From Kitasatospora xanthocidica (GTDB lineage: Bacteria > Actinomycetota > Actinomycetes > Streptomycetales > Streptomycetaceae), in the NCBI RefSeq assembly GCF_014656195.1, contig NZ_BNBY01000028.1, forward strand, positions 1 to 64,000: a stretch of 64,000 bases of DNA, written 5' to 3'. The notes under the pieces were generated by a model. It was not told the origin of the DNA. It saw nothing but the letters and a program-made list of their open reading frames with translations, and searched no databases. Below are positions 10,999-18,767 of the stretch, one piece after another. Numbering within the stretch: the first letter of the stretch is position 1; the number at the start of each line of letters is the position of its first letter. The position numbers and the translations under genes are program-made.

Positions 10999-12438
10999 CT
11001 ACCGCGCCGCCCGCCGCCCACGCGCCGCGAAGCCGGCGGTGAGGAGCACCACGACGGCGTTGACCAGCAGCGTGGTCCACAGCGCGTGCCCGGACTCGGC
11101 GGCCGGCGCCGGCAGGTCGACCTGCCCGAGGAACACCGAGCCGAGCACCGCGACGCCGAGCACCTGCCCGAGCTGGATGACCGTCACCATCACCCCGCTG
11201 GCGTCGGCCGCGTCCTCGGGCGCCACCCCGGCGAGCGCCCGGGCGAACAGCGGCGCGTACGCGCAGCCGGCGACCAGGCCGAGCGCGGCCATCTCGGCCA
11301 GCGGCCCCGCCCCGATCCCGGCGCCGTCGCCGAGCAGGACGCCCAGCAGCAGGTAGCCGCCGGAGAGGAGCACCGCGGCGACCGTCGGCAGGGCGCCGTG
11401 CAGCCGGCCGGGCAGCCGGTGCCAGTGCATGCTGGACAGGCCGAAGCCGACGGCGACGGGCGCCGAGCAGAGCCCGGCCGCCAGGGCGGTGTGGCCGAGC
11501 CCGGCCTGCTGGTGCAGGGCGAAGGCGAACATGAACCCGGCGAAGGCCGCCATGATCGCGAACAGTCCGGCCGCCGCCGGCCGCAGTCCGGGGGCGCGCA
11601 GCACCCGTCCGGCGATCAGCGGCTGGCCGCCGGCGCGGGCGATCCGGCGCTCGACCACCACGAAGAGGGCGAACAGCAGCACGCTGCCCGCGATCATCGC
11701 CCAGCCCCAGGCGGGCCAGCCGAGCTCGTGGCCGAGGACGAGCGGCACCACCAGCAGGCCGAGCGCCGCGCCGAGCACCACCAGGCCGGGGACGTCGAAG
11801 CCGCGGGTGGCGTCGCCGGGCAGCCGGGGCAGCAGCCGGGCGCCGGCGGCGAGCAGCAGCACCCCGATCGGCACGTTGACCAGGAACACCGGCCGCCATC
11901 CGCTGCCGAACAGGTCGGCGCTGACCAGCACGCCGCCGAGCACCTGGCCGAGGGCCATGCCGCCGGCCAGGACGGCCGAGTAGAGGCCGAGCGCCCGGGT
12001 GCGGGCGGCGCCGGTGAAGGTGCGCTGCAGCAGGCTCATCACCTGCGGCACCATCAGCGCCGAGCCGGCGCCCTGGAGCAGCCGGAAGGCGATCAGCCAG
12101 CCGGTGGACGGGGCGAGGCCGCAGGCCAGCGAGGTGGCGGTGAAGGCGGCCAGGCCGAGCTGGAACATCCGGCTGTAGCCGTGGCGGGCGCCCAGCCGGG
12201 CCCCGGTGATGAGCAGCACGGCGTAGCTGATGGTGTAGCCGGCGATGACCAGCTGCAGGGCGGCACCGGAGGCGCCGAGGTCGGTACGGATGGTGGGGAC
12301 CGCGACGTTGACGATGGAGACGTCGAGCACGGCCATGAACTGCCCGCACAGGACGAGCGCGAGGAGCAGCCCTGGCCGTACGGCCGGTGCTCCGGTGGTG
12401 CCGCCGACCGCGCCGGGCCGGATCTGGAGGTCCGTCAT
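10999..12438 (-). CDS. MFS drug/metabolite exporter, DHA2-like (14 TM)
   Basis: A 479-aa polytopic membrane protein. Motif GARLGARHGYSRMFQLG near residue 95 matches the MFS loop 2-3 signature, and VLDVSIVNVAVPTI in the first helix matches the DHA2 family motif D1. About fourteen hydrophobic helices follow, so proton-driven export of drugs or metabolites is expected. The ATG at 12438 is chosen because the first helix begins right after a 20-residue N-terminus; the longer upstream frame is antisense to the divergent regulator. It shares a 103-bp intergenic region with that regulator, the usual sign of local control. The substrate cannot be read from sequence. Confidence 0.88.
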   Translation of the reverse strand: MTDLQIRPGAVGGTTGAPAVRPGLLLALVLCGQFMAVLDVSIVNVAVPTIRTDLGASGAALQLVIAGYTISYAVLLITGARLGARHGYSRMFQLGLAAFTATSLACGLAPSTGWLIAFRLLQGAGSALMVPQVMSLLQRTFTGAARTRALGLYSAVLAGGMALGQVLGGVLVSADLFGSGWRPVFLVNVPIGVLLLAAGARLLPRLPGDATRGFDVPGLVVLGAALGLLVVPLVLGHELGWPAWGWAMIAGSVLLFALFVVVERRIARAGGQPLIAGRVLRAPGLRPAAAGLFAIMAAFAGFMFAFALHQQAGLGHTALAAGLCSAPVAVGFGLSSMHWHRLPGRLHGALPTVAAVLLSGGYLLLGVLLGDGAGIGAGPLAEMAALGLVAGCAYAPLFARALAGVAPEDAADASGVMVTVIQLGQVLGVAVLGSVFLGQVDLPAPAAESGHALWTTLLVNAVVVLLTAGFAARGRRAAR

Positions 12439-12461
12439 GGCAGCCAGCCTGCGGCCGTGCC

Positions 12462-12498
12462 GGTACTGGTGGTTAGAGCCTGCTGATCCTGGTACTGG
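12462..12498. promoter_or_regulatory. Candidate operator between exporter and regulator
   Basis: The octamer GGTACTGG occurs at 12462-12469 and again at 12491-12498, in the same orientation and 29 bp apart, inside the 103-bp divergent promoter region. A spacing of nearly three helical turns would put both on one DNA face. Binding by the adjacent XRE/MmyB-type regulator is inferred from position. Confidence 0.4.
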
Positions 12499-12541
12499 CA
12501 GCACCTGTATCGCCCGCCGGTGCTGCGGCACGATGGTGGCC

Positions 12542-13441
12542 ATGACCGTGCTGGAGGAACTCCCGACCGCGGCGGGCGGGCGCGACCGCCGCCGTACCGA
12601 GCTGGCCCGCTTCCTGAAGGCCTGCCGGGCGCGGGTCGCCCCCGAGGAGGTCGGGCTGCCGCCCGGGCTGCGCCGTCGGACGCCGGGGCTGCGGCGCGAG
12701 GAGGTGGCGCAGCTCGCCGGGGTCGGGGTCACCTGGTACACGTGGCTGGAGCAGGGGCGGCCGATCAACGCGAGCGAGCAGGTGCTGCTGGCGGTGGCCC
12801 GGGCGCTGCGGCTGGACGGCACCGAGCGCGAGCACCTGTTCGGGCTGGCCGGGATGTCCCCGTCGCCGCACGCGCAGCCGGCGCCGCCGGAGCTGAGCCC
12901 GTCGATCCAGGTGATCCTGGACTCCCTCGCCCCGCTGCCGGCGGCGGTCTCCAACACCCGTTTCGACGTGCTGAGCTACAACGGGCCGTACCGTTCGCTG
13001 TTCGGCACCGAGCGGATGCGCCCGGTCGGCGGGGTCGTCTTCAACAGCCTCTGGTGCATGCTGACCGCCCCGCCGTGCTGCAACCCGTGTGGGAACCGGG
13101 ACGAGGCGCTGCCGCGGATGGTGGCGGTGCTGCGCTCGGCGTACGGCAAGCACGTGGGCGAGCCGGCCTGGGAGGAGCACGTGCAGCGGCTGTCGGCTCG
13201 CAGCGGGCTGTTCCGGGAGCTGTGGGCCCGCCAGGAGGTCGCGCCGCCGGAGACCTGGCTGCGGATCTTCCGGCACCCGCAGCTCGGGGTGCTGCGGGTG
13301 AACGCCACGTACCTGACGATCCCGGGGGTGCCGGAGTGCTACATCGTGGTGTACCTCCCGGCGGACCCGGAGGACCGGGAGCGGGTGGAACGGCTCGGCT
13401 CGCTGCCGCCGGGCGGCTGGACGCACGTCTGCGAGCAGTGA
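12542..13441 (+). CDS. XRE-family regulator with MmyB-like ligand domain
   Basis: A 299-aa one-component regulator. Residues 15-100 form an HTH domain with the conserved RRTPGLRREEVAQLAGVG and WLEQGR motifs. Residues about 115-290 match the MmyB-like ligand-binding domain, related to PAS folds. In streptomycetes these proteins usually control a divergently transcribed oxidoreductase or transporter, which fits the exporter next door. A cysteine cluster (CC-NPC near residues 179-183) is unusual and might sense metal or redox state. ATG 12542 is used; an in-frame ATG nine nucleotides upstream is an alternative. It ends just before the terminator of the downstream tRNA-Ala pair. Confidence 0.87.
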   Translation: MTVLEELPTAAGGRDRRRTELARFLKACRARVAPEEVGLPPGLRRRTPGLRREEVAQLAGVGVTWYTWLEQGRPINASEQVLLAVARALRLDGTEREHLFGLAGMSPSPHAQPAPPELSPSIQVILDSLAPLPAAVSNTRFDVLSYNGPYRSLFGTERMRPVGGVVFNSLWCMLTAPPCCNPCGNRDEALPRMVAVLRSAYGKHVGEPAWEEHVQRLSARSGLFRELWARQEVAPPETWLRIFRHPQLGVLRVNATYLTIPGVPECYIVVYLPADPEDRERVERLGSLPPGGWTHVCEQ

Positions 13442-13456
13442 CGGGCGCGCGAACGC

Positions 13457-13491
13457 CGGAAGGCCGCCACCCCTCGGGTGACGGCCTTCCG
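13457..13491 (-). terminator. Terminator after the tandem tRNA-Ala pair
   Basis: A 16-bp stem with one mismatch (CGGAAGGCCGCCACCC against GGGTGACGGCCTTCCG) with a three-base loop, eight nucleotides past tRNA copy 2. It may also stop the convergent regulator transcript. Confidence 0.7.
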
Positions 13492-13499
13492 AACTGCTG

Positions 13500-13572
<73 letters not shown>

Positions 13573-13619
13573 GCGACACGGACGACCCTGGCTGACTGAC
13601 CACGACCGCCGATGCGGAG

Positions 13620-13692
<73 letters not shown>

Positions 13693-13925
13693 GCACTCAC
13701 CGGATCTCCCGCTTCCCTTCCGGGCCGCGTTCCTTCCCTGCGAACGAGGAAGACTCTAGCTGGTCAGGGCCGGAACTGCGAAATCCGCCCTCGTGAGGCC
13801 CCCGCCGGACCTCCGTCGAGGCCCCCACCGGGCCCCCGCGAGGAACCCTGCGGCCCCCCGCGGACCCGCGCCGGACGCCCGTGCCGAACCGCTGCCGCGC
13901 CACTACCGAACCGCTGCCGTACCGC
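13693..13925. other. Gene-free spacer with tRNA promoter and a short direct repeat
   Basis: Holds the presumed promoter of the tandem tRNA-Ala pair. The rest is proline-codon-like GC-rich sequence in which CCGAACCGCTGCCG is directly repeated (about 13883 and 13907). No gene is supported. Confidence 0.5.
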
Positions 13926-14576
13926 TCAGGTGTCGTCGCCGATGACCGGCTGCGGGAGCGTGCCCGCGTTGTGCTCCAGCAGGCGCCAGCCGCGCGCCCC
14001 GTGGCCGAGCACCGACCAGCAGCAGTTGGACAGTCCGCCGAAGCGCTCCCACTGGGGCGGCTCCAGGTCCAGCAGGCGCCCGAGCATGGTGCGGATCGTC
14101 CCGCCGTGGCTGACCACGACCAGCGTGCCGTCCTCCGGCAGCTTGCCGACGGCCTCCAGCACCAGCGGCACCGAGCGGTCGGCGACCTCGGTGGCCAGCT
14201 CGCCACCGCCGCCGCGCCGCACCGGCTCGCCGGCCGCCCAGGCCGCGTACTCCTCGGGGAAGCGCTCGCGGATCTCGGCGTTGGTCAGGCCCTGCCAGGA
14301 GCCCGCGTAGGTCTCCCGCAGGCCCTCGTGGTGGGTCACGTCGAGCCCGGTGACCGCGGCGAGCTCGTCGGCGGTGCGCCGGGCGCGCTTGAGGTCCGAG
14401 GAGATCACCAGGTCGGGGCGGAGCCCGGAGAGCAGCCGGGCCGCCCGCTGGGCCTGAAGGACGCCCTGGCCGGTCAGCTCGATGTCCGTGGTGCCCTGGA
14501 ACCGCGACTCGAGGTTCCAGGACGTCTGGCCGTGCCGCCAGAAGACGATGCGCGGGCCTCGCGCGCCGCGGCTCAG
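13926..14576 (-). CDS. Histidine phosphatase (phosphoglycerate-mutase-like)
   Basis: A 216-aa histidine phosphatase with the catalytic RHG near residue 15-17 (WRHGQTSWN), a second arginine in SSDLKRARRTADEL, and the second catalytic histidine in VVSHGGTIR. Substrates of such broad-family members range from sugar phosphates to nucleotides and cannot be told here. The first ATG/GTG in frame (14408) lies after the RHG motif and cannot be the true start. The only plausible start is CTG at 14576, overlapping the rsfS stop as CTGA, with GAGGA eight nucleotides upstream. Together with nadD, the LCP gene and rsfS it forms one operon. Confidence 0.88.
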   Translation of the reverse strand: MSRGARGPRIVFWRHGQTSWNLESRFQGTTDIELTGQGVLQAQRAARLLSGLRPDLVISSDLKRARRTADELAAVTGLDVTHHEGLRETYAGSWQGLTNAEIRERFPEEYAAWAAGEPVRRGGGGELATEVADRSVPLVLEAVGKLPEDGTLVVVSHGGTIRTMLGRLLDLEPPQWERFGGLSNCCWSVLGHGARGWRLLEHNAGTLPQPVIGDDT

Positions 14577-15031
14577 TGCAGGTCCTCGGGCTTGCCGAAG
14601 TCGTCGGCCGGGGCGAGGGCGTTGCCGGCCTCGTCGGTGTGCGCGTCGGGACGGTTGCGCGAGGCCAGGGCGTCCTCGGGCAGCGGCAGCTCGGGGCAGT
14701 CCTTCCAGAGCCGGTCGAGCGAGTAGAAGGAGCGCTCCTCGGAGTGCTGGACGTGCACGACGATGTCCAGGTAGTCGAGCAGGATCCAGCGGCCCTCGCG
14801 CTCGCCCTCGCGGCGCACCGGCTTGATGTCCAGCTGCTCGCGCAGCTGGTCCTCGATCTCCTCGGCGATCGAGCGGACCTGGCGGTCGTTGTTCGCGGAG
14901 GCGATCAGGAAGGCGTCGGTGATCGACAGCACCTCGCTGACGTCGAAGGCGATGATGTTGTGCGCGAGCTTGTCGGCCGCCGCCTGGGCGGCGACGTTGA
15001 TGAGCTGCTGGCTGTGGTCGGTGACGGTCAC
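14573..15031 (-). CDS. rsfS: Ribosome silencing factor RsfS
   Basis: A 152-aa RsfS/YbeB/iojap protein, which binds ribosomal protein L14 and blocks subunit joining when nutrients are scarce. The conserved core (AFDVSEVLSITDAFLIAS, then WILLDYLDIVVHV and FYSLDRLW) is complete. A 40-residue acidic C-terminal tail, common in actinobacteria, follows. The start is GTG 15031 with GGAAGA upstream; a longer upstream frame lacks conservation-like features. Its stop overlaps the next gene's CTG start, implying translational coupling. The nadD-rsfS neighbourhood is widespread in bacteria. Confidence 0.93.
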   Translation of the reverse strand: MTVTDHSQQLINVAAQAAADKLAHNIIAFDVSEVLSITDAFLIASANNDRQVRSIAEEIEDQLREQLDIKPVRREGEREGRWILLDYLDIVVHVQHSEERSFYSLDRLWKDCPELPLPEDALASRNRPDAHTDEAGNALAPADDFGKPEDLH

Positions 15032-15107
15032 GGTGATCTTCCGGCTCGGCTGCGTGGGGCGCGCCCCGGCAACTGGGCCGGGGTCGCCTTCCAGGATCTC
15101 ACGCCGC

Positions 15108-15144
15108 CCGGGCGGGCCCGGAACCGTTTTCCGGGCCCCGCCCG
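15108..15144 (-). terminator. Hairpin between LCP gene and rsfS
   Basis: GGGCGGGCCCGGAA pairs with TTCCGGGCCCCGCCC with a single-base bulge, in the 205-nt gap between the LCP stop and the rsfS start. It lacks a T-run and may only attenuate read-through or protect an mRNA end. Confidence 0.4.
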
Positions 15145-15236
15145 TGCCCGCCCGGGCCGCCGCACCGCCCACGGCCCGGGCGACGGGGCCGGCCACCGGG
15201 GGCCGGGCCGCCGTCGCGCGGGTGTCCGTCGCCGTC

Positions 15237-17081
15237 CTACGGGTTCTTCGGTGCCTGGTAGTCCTTGCCGAGCACGACCAGCAGGTCCGCGTTCTGGGTG
15301 TCCCCGGTGACCTTCTTCAGCGCCGTGTCCGGCAGGCCGAGGCTGGTCGCCAGCGACTTCGCCGCGCCCTGTCGGGCGTCGTCGGTGTAGCGGATCTCAC
15401 TGGTGGCCTGCGCGGCGGTCTTGGCCCCGCCGGGGATGAAGGTCAGGCCGGAGTTGACGATCTGGACCTGCGCGGCGGCGGCCGCGGCGTCGTTGCCGCT
15501 GGCGTCCTGCAGCGCGACCCGGGCGGGGGCGTTGCTGGCGGCCGCGGACTTCACGGTGCCGCCCAGCACGTCCTTGACCTGCTTGCCCGCGGTCGCCTCG
15601 TCCAGGCTGCCGTCCGGCTTGACGGTCAGCGCGGTGGTGCCGAAGTGGCCGCCCTTCGCCTGCTGGGCGAGCTGGACGAGCACCCCGGCGAGGGCGTCCT
15701 CGGGCAGTGAGGGGTCGAGGACCGCGTTCATCCGGTGCACGTCGTCCTTGGCGTCCTTGAACTCGGTCGGCATGGTGCGCACCACCGCGTCCATGACCTG
15801 CCCGAACCGGGCCAGCTGGGCGTCCCGGTTCTCGCCCGGGTTCTGCAGGGTGGCGTACGCGACCGCGGCCTTCCCGCTCAGCATGGTGTTCTTCCCGGCC
15901 GCGGACAGCAGCTTGCCGTCCGGCTTGCCGCCCTCGTGGGTCTCGGCGTTGGTGTCCACCCGGACCCCGCCGAGCTGGGAGACCAGCAGTTCCAGGTACG
16001 GGGTGTCCAGCCGCCAGGTGCCGGCCACCGGGGCGCCGAGCACGGTGGACAGGCCGTCCCGGGTCGCCGAGGCGCCGATGCTGTCCATGGCCTGGCCGAT
16101 GGTGGTGACCGGCGGGTCGCCGGGGCCGGGCAGCCGCAGGTTGTCGGGCAGCAGCAGCACGGTGCCCTTCTTCCCGGAGGCGTCGTCGACCAGCAGCGCG
16201 CTGGACACCTTGCCCTGCAGGTCGCGCAGGTGGACGACGTTGACCTGGCGCCCGCCGGCCGCGGCGGCCGCGGTCGGCTTGTCGCCGGTGAACCACAGGT
16301 AGCCGCCGACACCGCCCGCCGTGAGCGCCACCACCACGCCCAGGCCGATCAGCCGGTTGCGCAGCTTGCGGCGGCGCTCGGCGCGCACCTCGCTGCGGGA
16401 CTCGGCGAACTTCAGCCAGTCGATGACGTCCTCGGTCTCCTCCGCCTCCTCGTCGACGAAGGTGAACTCGCCCGTGGTGTAGCCGTCCTTGGGCGCCTTG
16501 CTCCCGGCCTTGCCGCCGCGGGCCCCGGCGACCTGCTCGGACGGCGACCGGTCCTTGGCCGGCGCCGGCGCCGCCTCCGCGGCGGGCCGGTTCGCCCGCG
16601 GGCGCGGCGGCACGGCGGCGGGGGCCACCGGCTCGACGGGCGCGGGCGCGGGCGCGGCGGCCTCGGGCGCCGCAGCCTCGGGCTGGTACGGCTGCTGGTA
16701 GTCCTGCTGCCCCTGGTAGCCCTGCTGCTGGTAGCCGTACGGGTCCTGGGTGTAGACGGGCTGCCCGTACTGGTCGTACTGCGGCTGCCCGTACGACTCG
16801 TACCCCTGCTGCTGCGGATACCCCTGGCCCTGACCGTTCTGCTGGTAGCCGTCGTAGCCCTGCTGCCCCTGGTAGCCCTGCTGCTGGTAGCCGTACGGGT
16901 CCTGGGTGTAGACGGGCTGCCCGTACTGGTCGTACTGCGGCTGCCCGTACGACTCGTACCCCTGCTGCTGCGAATACCCCTGGCTCTGGCCCTGACCCTG
17001 GCCCTGACCCTGGTACGGCTGCTGGTACTGCCCGGTGGACCAGTCCTCCGGCCGCTGCTGGCCGCCGCTGCGATCCGTCAT
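15237..17081 (-). CDS. LytR-CpsA-Psr (LCP) family protein with LytR_C domain
   Basis: A 614-aa membrane protein. Residues 1-150 are a Gln/Tyr/Gly-rich disordered cytoplasmic tail containing two near-identical 52-residue repeats. An Ala/Pro-rich linker follows, then one transmembrane helix near residue 255, an extracytoplasmic LCP-type domain (about 280-440) and a C-terminal LytR_C domain (about 505-590). LCP enzymes attach teichoic-acid-like polymers or other glycans to peptidoglycan from lipid carriers. The LCP core here is rather divergent, so catalysis is not assured. ATG 17081 begins the repeat tail. The gene lies 14 nt behind nadD and upstream of rsfS in the same operon. Confidence 0.82.
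   Translation of the reverse strand: MTDRSGGQQRPEDWSTGQYQQPYQGQGQGQGQSQGYSQQQGYESYGQPQYDQYGQPVYTQDPYGYQQQGYQGQQGYDGYQQNGQGQGYPQQQGYESYGQPQYDQYGQPVYTQDPYGYQQQGYQGQQDYQQPYQPEAAAPEAAAPAPAPVEPVAPAAVPPRPRANRPAAEAAPAPAKDRSPSEQVAGARGGKAGSKAPKDGYTTGEFTFVDEEAEETEDVIDWLKFAESRSEVRAERRRKLRNRLIGLGVVVALTAGGVGGYLWFTGDKPTAAAAAGGRQVNVVHLRDLQGKVSSALLVDDASGKKGTVLLLPDNLRLPGPGDPPVTTIGQAMDSIGASATRDGLSTVLGAPVAGTWRLDTPYLELLVSQLGGVRVDTNAETHEGGKPDGKLLSAAGKNTMLSGKAAVAYATLQNPGENRDAQLARFGQVMDAVVRTMPTEFKDAKDDVHRMNAVLDPSLPEDALAGVLVQLAQQAKGGHFGTTALTVKPDGSLDEATAGKQVKDVLGGTVKSAAASNAPARVALQDASGNDAAAAAAQVQIVNSGLTFIPGGAKTAAQATSEIRYTDDARQGAAKSLATSLGLPDTALKKVTGDTQNADLLVVLGKDYQAPKNP
16703..16816 (-). repeat. Direct repeat copy A inside the LCP gene
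   Basis: 114 bp identical to 16859-16972 (copy B), period 156 bp (52 codons). Both encode the same Gln/Tyr/Gly-rich stretch with the core QPQYDQYGQPVYTQDPYGY. Perfect identity, including synonymous positions, indicates a recent tandem duplication or ongoing gene conversion. Confidence 0.92.
16859..16972 (-). repeat. Direct repeat copy B inside the LCP gene
   Basis: Second copy of the 114-bp unit. Identity breaks at both ends at single base differences (16702/16858 and 16817/16973). In-frame loss or gain of the 156-bp unit would lengthen or shorten the cytoplasmic tail by 52 residues without a frameshift. Confidence 0.92.
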
Positions 17082-17095
17082 GCGCCGCTCCTGGC

Positions 17096-17728
17096 TCAGG
17101 TCCCGCGCGGCGCGTACAGCGCCCGCTTGTCGATGTAGCGGACCACGCCGTCCGGGACGAGGTACCAGACCGGCTCGCCCTTGGCGACCCGGTTGCGGCA
17201 GTCCGTGGAGGAGATGGCCAGGGCCGGGACCTCCACCAGGGAGACCCCGCCCACCGGAAGCCCGGCGTCCGAGAGAGTGTGCCCCGGGCGGGTGCATCCG
17301 ATGAAGTGGGCCAGCGAGAAGAGTTCGTCGGAGTCGCGCCAGGACAGGATCTGGGCGAGCGCGTCGGCGCCGGTGATGAAGAAGAGGTCGGCGTCCGGGT
17401 GCAGGGCGTGCAGGTCGCGCAGGGTGTCGACGGTGTAGGTCGGACCCTGGCGGTCGATGTCGATCCGGCTGACCGAGAACTGCGGGTTCTCGGCGGTGGC
17501 GATGACCGTCATCAGGTAGCGGTCCTCGGCCGGGGTGACGTGCCGGTCGCTCTTCTGCCACGGCTGACCGGTCGGGACGAAGATCACCTCGTCCAGGTGG
17601 AACGCGCTCGCGACCTCACTGGCGGCGACGAGGTGGCCGTGATGGATCGGGTCGAAGGTGCCGCCCATCACGCCGAGGCGCTTCTTCACCGGTTCCGGTC
17701 CGCCGGGATTCCCGGCCTGCTCTCCCAT
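17096..17728 (-). CDS. nadD: Nicotinate-nucleotide adenylyltransferase
   Basis: A 210-aa NadD, which converts nicotinate mononucleotide and ATP to deamido-NAD in NAD synthesis. The nucleotidyltransferase signature [11 protein letters not shown] is at about residues 22-32, and the ISSTDCR motif near residue 170 completes the site. The start is set at ATG 17728 (MGEQ...), which fits typical streptomycete homologues; ATG 17740 and an internal GTG are alternatives. It is the first gene of the nadD-LCP-rsfS-phosphatase operon, with a tandem-repeat array immediately upstream. Confidence 0.95.
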   Translation of the reverse strand: MGEQAGNPGGPEPVKKRLGVMGGTFDPIHHGHLVAASEVASAFHLDEVIFVPTGQPWQKSDRHVTPAEDRYLMTVIATAENPQFSVSRIDIDRQGPTYTVDTLRDLHALHPDADLFFITGADALAQILSWRDSDELFSLAHFIGCTRPGHTLSDAGLPVGGVSLVEVPALAISSTDCRNRVAKGEPVWYLVPDGVVRYIDKRALYAPRGT

Positions 17729-17779
17729 GCCGCCACACATTACGCGACACCCGTTACGGTGCGGGAACGGCCGGGTGGG

Positions 17780-17935
17780 GGTCCTCCGCAGACCCGGTGG
17801 GGGCGGCCCGCAGACCCGGTGACGGACCGGCGACGACCCCGGTTACGGACCGGCGACGACCCCCGGCCACGGCCCCACGGCAACCCCGGCCACGGCCCCA
17901 CGGCAACCCCGGTTTCGGCCCCGGCGGCGACGGTC
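17780..17935. repeat. Array of about six degenerate 22-23-bp tandem repeats
   Basis: Upstream of nadD several units recur with a 22-23-bp period: CCGCAGACCCGGTG at 17786 and 17808, ACGGACCGGCGACGACCCC at 17822 and 17845, and GGCCACGGCCCCACGGCAACC at 17865 and 17888, followed by a decayed unit. All share CGG..CCCCGG cores, so the array looks like one motif drifting along its length. No gene overlaps it. It could be a minisatellite or a binding-site array. Confidence 0.7.
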
Positions 17936-17972
17936 CACGCACCCGCCGGGGGGTGTCCGCGGATATGCGTGA

Positions 17973-18003
17973 GGGAGCGGCCGGCCGGTGGCCGGACGCT
18001 CCC
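17973..18003 (-). terminator. Terminator of the 51-aa membrane protein gene
   Basis: GGGAGCG (17973-17979) pairs with CGCTCCC (17997-18003), enclosing a GGCC-rich loop, about 20 nt past the stop at 18025. Confidence 0.55.
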
Positions 18004-18024
18004 CGAGCGGTCCGCGGAGCGGGC

Positions 18025-18180
18025 TCAGCGGTCCCGGTTGAAGCGGGTGGTGATGAAGAGCAGGAGCAGCAGGATCACCAGGGCGGCGCCACCCGTCAGA
18101 GCCGGGTTCAGGCTGTCGTGGTTGCCCCCCTCGCTCTCGGCGAGCAGGTTCAGAACAGGGAGTGCGGCGGCAGTGCTCAT
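18025..18180 (-). CDS. Tiny single-pass membrane protein (51 aa)
   Basis: 51 residues: a short polar N-terminus, one strongly hydrophobic helix (AALVILLLLLFITT) near residues 31-45, and a basic end RFNRDR. The positive-inside rule predicts an extracytoplasmic N-terminus. ATG 18180 has GAAGG upstream. No family is recognised. It is followed upstream by a second tiny protein of similar build (18374-18520), and both start MST. Proteins of this size are often missed; the evidence is composition, ribosome site and terminator. Confidence 0.68.
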   Translation of the reverse strand: MSTAAALPVLNLLAESEGGNHDSLNPALTGGAALVILLLLLFITTRFNRDR

Positions 18181-18373
18181 CGTCGGCGGGACCTTCTCGG
18201 CTCGGTGAACGGACCTGGGGGTTGTTCCGGGCCGGTGAGGGCCCACCCGTCATCGTACGGGGGGTCGCACCGCAACCGCTCGGCGGCCCACCGCCGCTGA
18301 AGGGGCGTGAGCCGGGGTGGCCCGGACCGGACCCGAGGGGCCCGCGAGGCCGGTCGCCACCGGGCCCCGGGGT

Positions 18374-18520
18374 CTAGTTTCCGCGGAAGGCGCGGGCCAT
18401 CAGCCAGACCAGCAGGCCGACGCCCACGAAGGAGGCGACGATGATGATCCGCAGGAAGAGGCCCGGGCCGGCCTCGTCGGAGATGGGCGCGGCCAGGCTG
18501 ACAAGCGCGTCGGTGGACAT
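18374..18520 (-). CDS. Tiny single-pass membrane protein (48 aa)
   Basis: 48 residues: an N-terminal MSTDALVSLAAP segment, one transmembrane helix (IIIVASFVGVGLLVWLMA), and a basic tail RAFRGN. ATG 18520 is preceded by GAGGAGC, a good ribosome site. It is separated by 193 nt from the 51-aa protein and has the same size and topology, so the pair may be diverged paralogues. No function is known to me. Confidence 0.68.
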   Translation of the reverse strand: MSTDALVSLAAPISDEAGPGLFLRIIIVASFVGVGLLVWLMARAFRGN

Positions 18521-18767
18521 CTGGGGGCTCCTCGAACTGCTCGGTACCGCGGCCGGGTCCGGTCTCGGTGGTCCAGGGCAATCAGGGTAAACCGGCCTCA
18601 CACCGGCACCCCTCACCGGCCCCTGTGGCGCGCCCCGCCCGCGCGTACGCTGGCGCCGGGGACGAGTACGCAACCACGGACGTTGCACAGACAGTCGTTG
18701 AAGGCGAAGACCAGCGGGGGGCCGGCCAGCGGGCCGCGGCCGCCGTCGACCAGGAGGTACTCAGACC
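18521..18767 (+). promoter_or_regulatory. Divergent promoter region before the M48 protease
   Basis: Carries a -10-like TACGCT at 18646-18651 on the plus strand and a strong GGAGG ribosome site at 18751-18755. No reading frame in it is supported. Confidence 0.4.
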
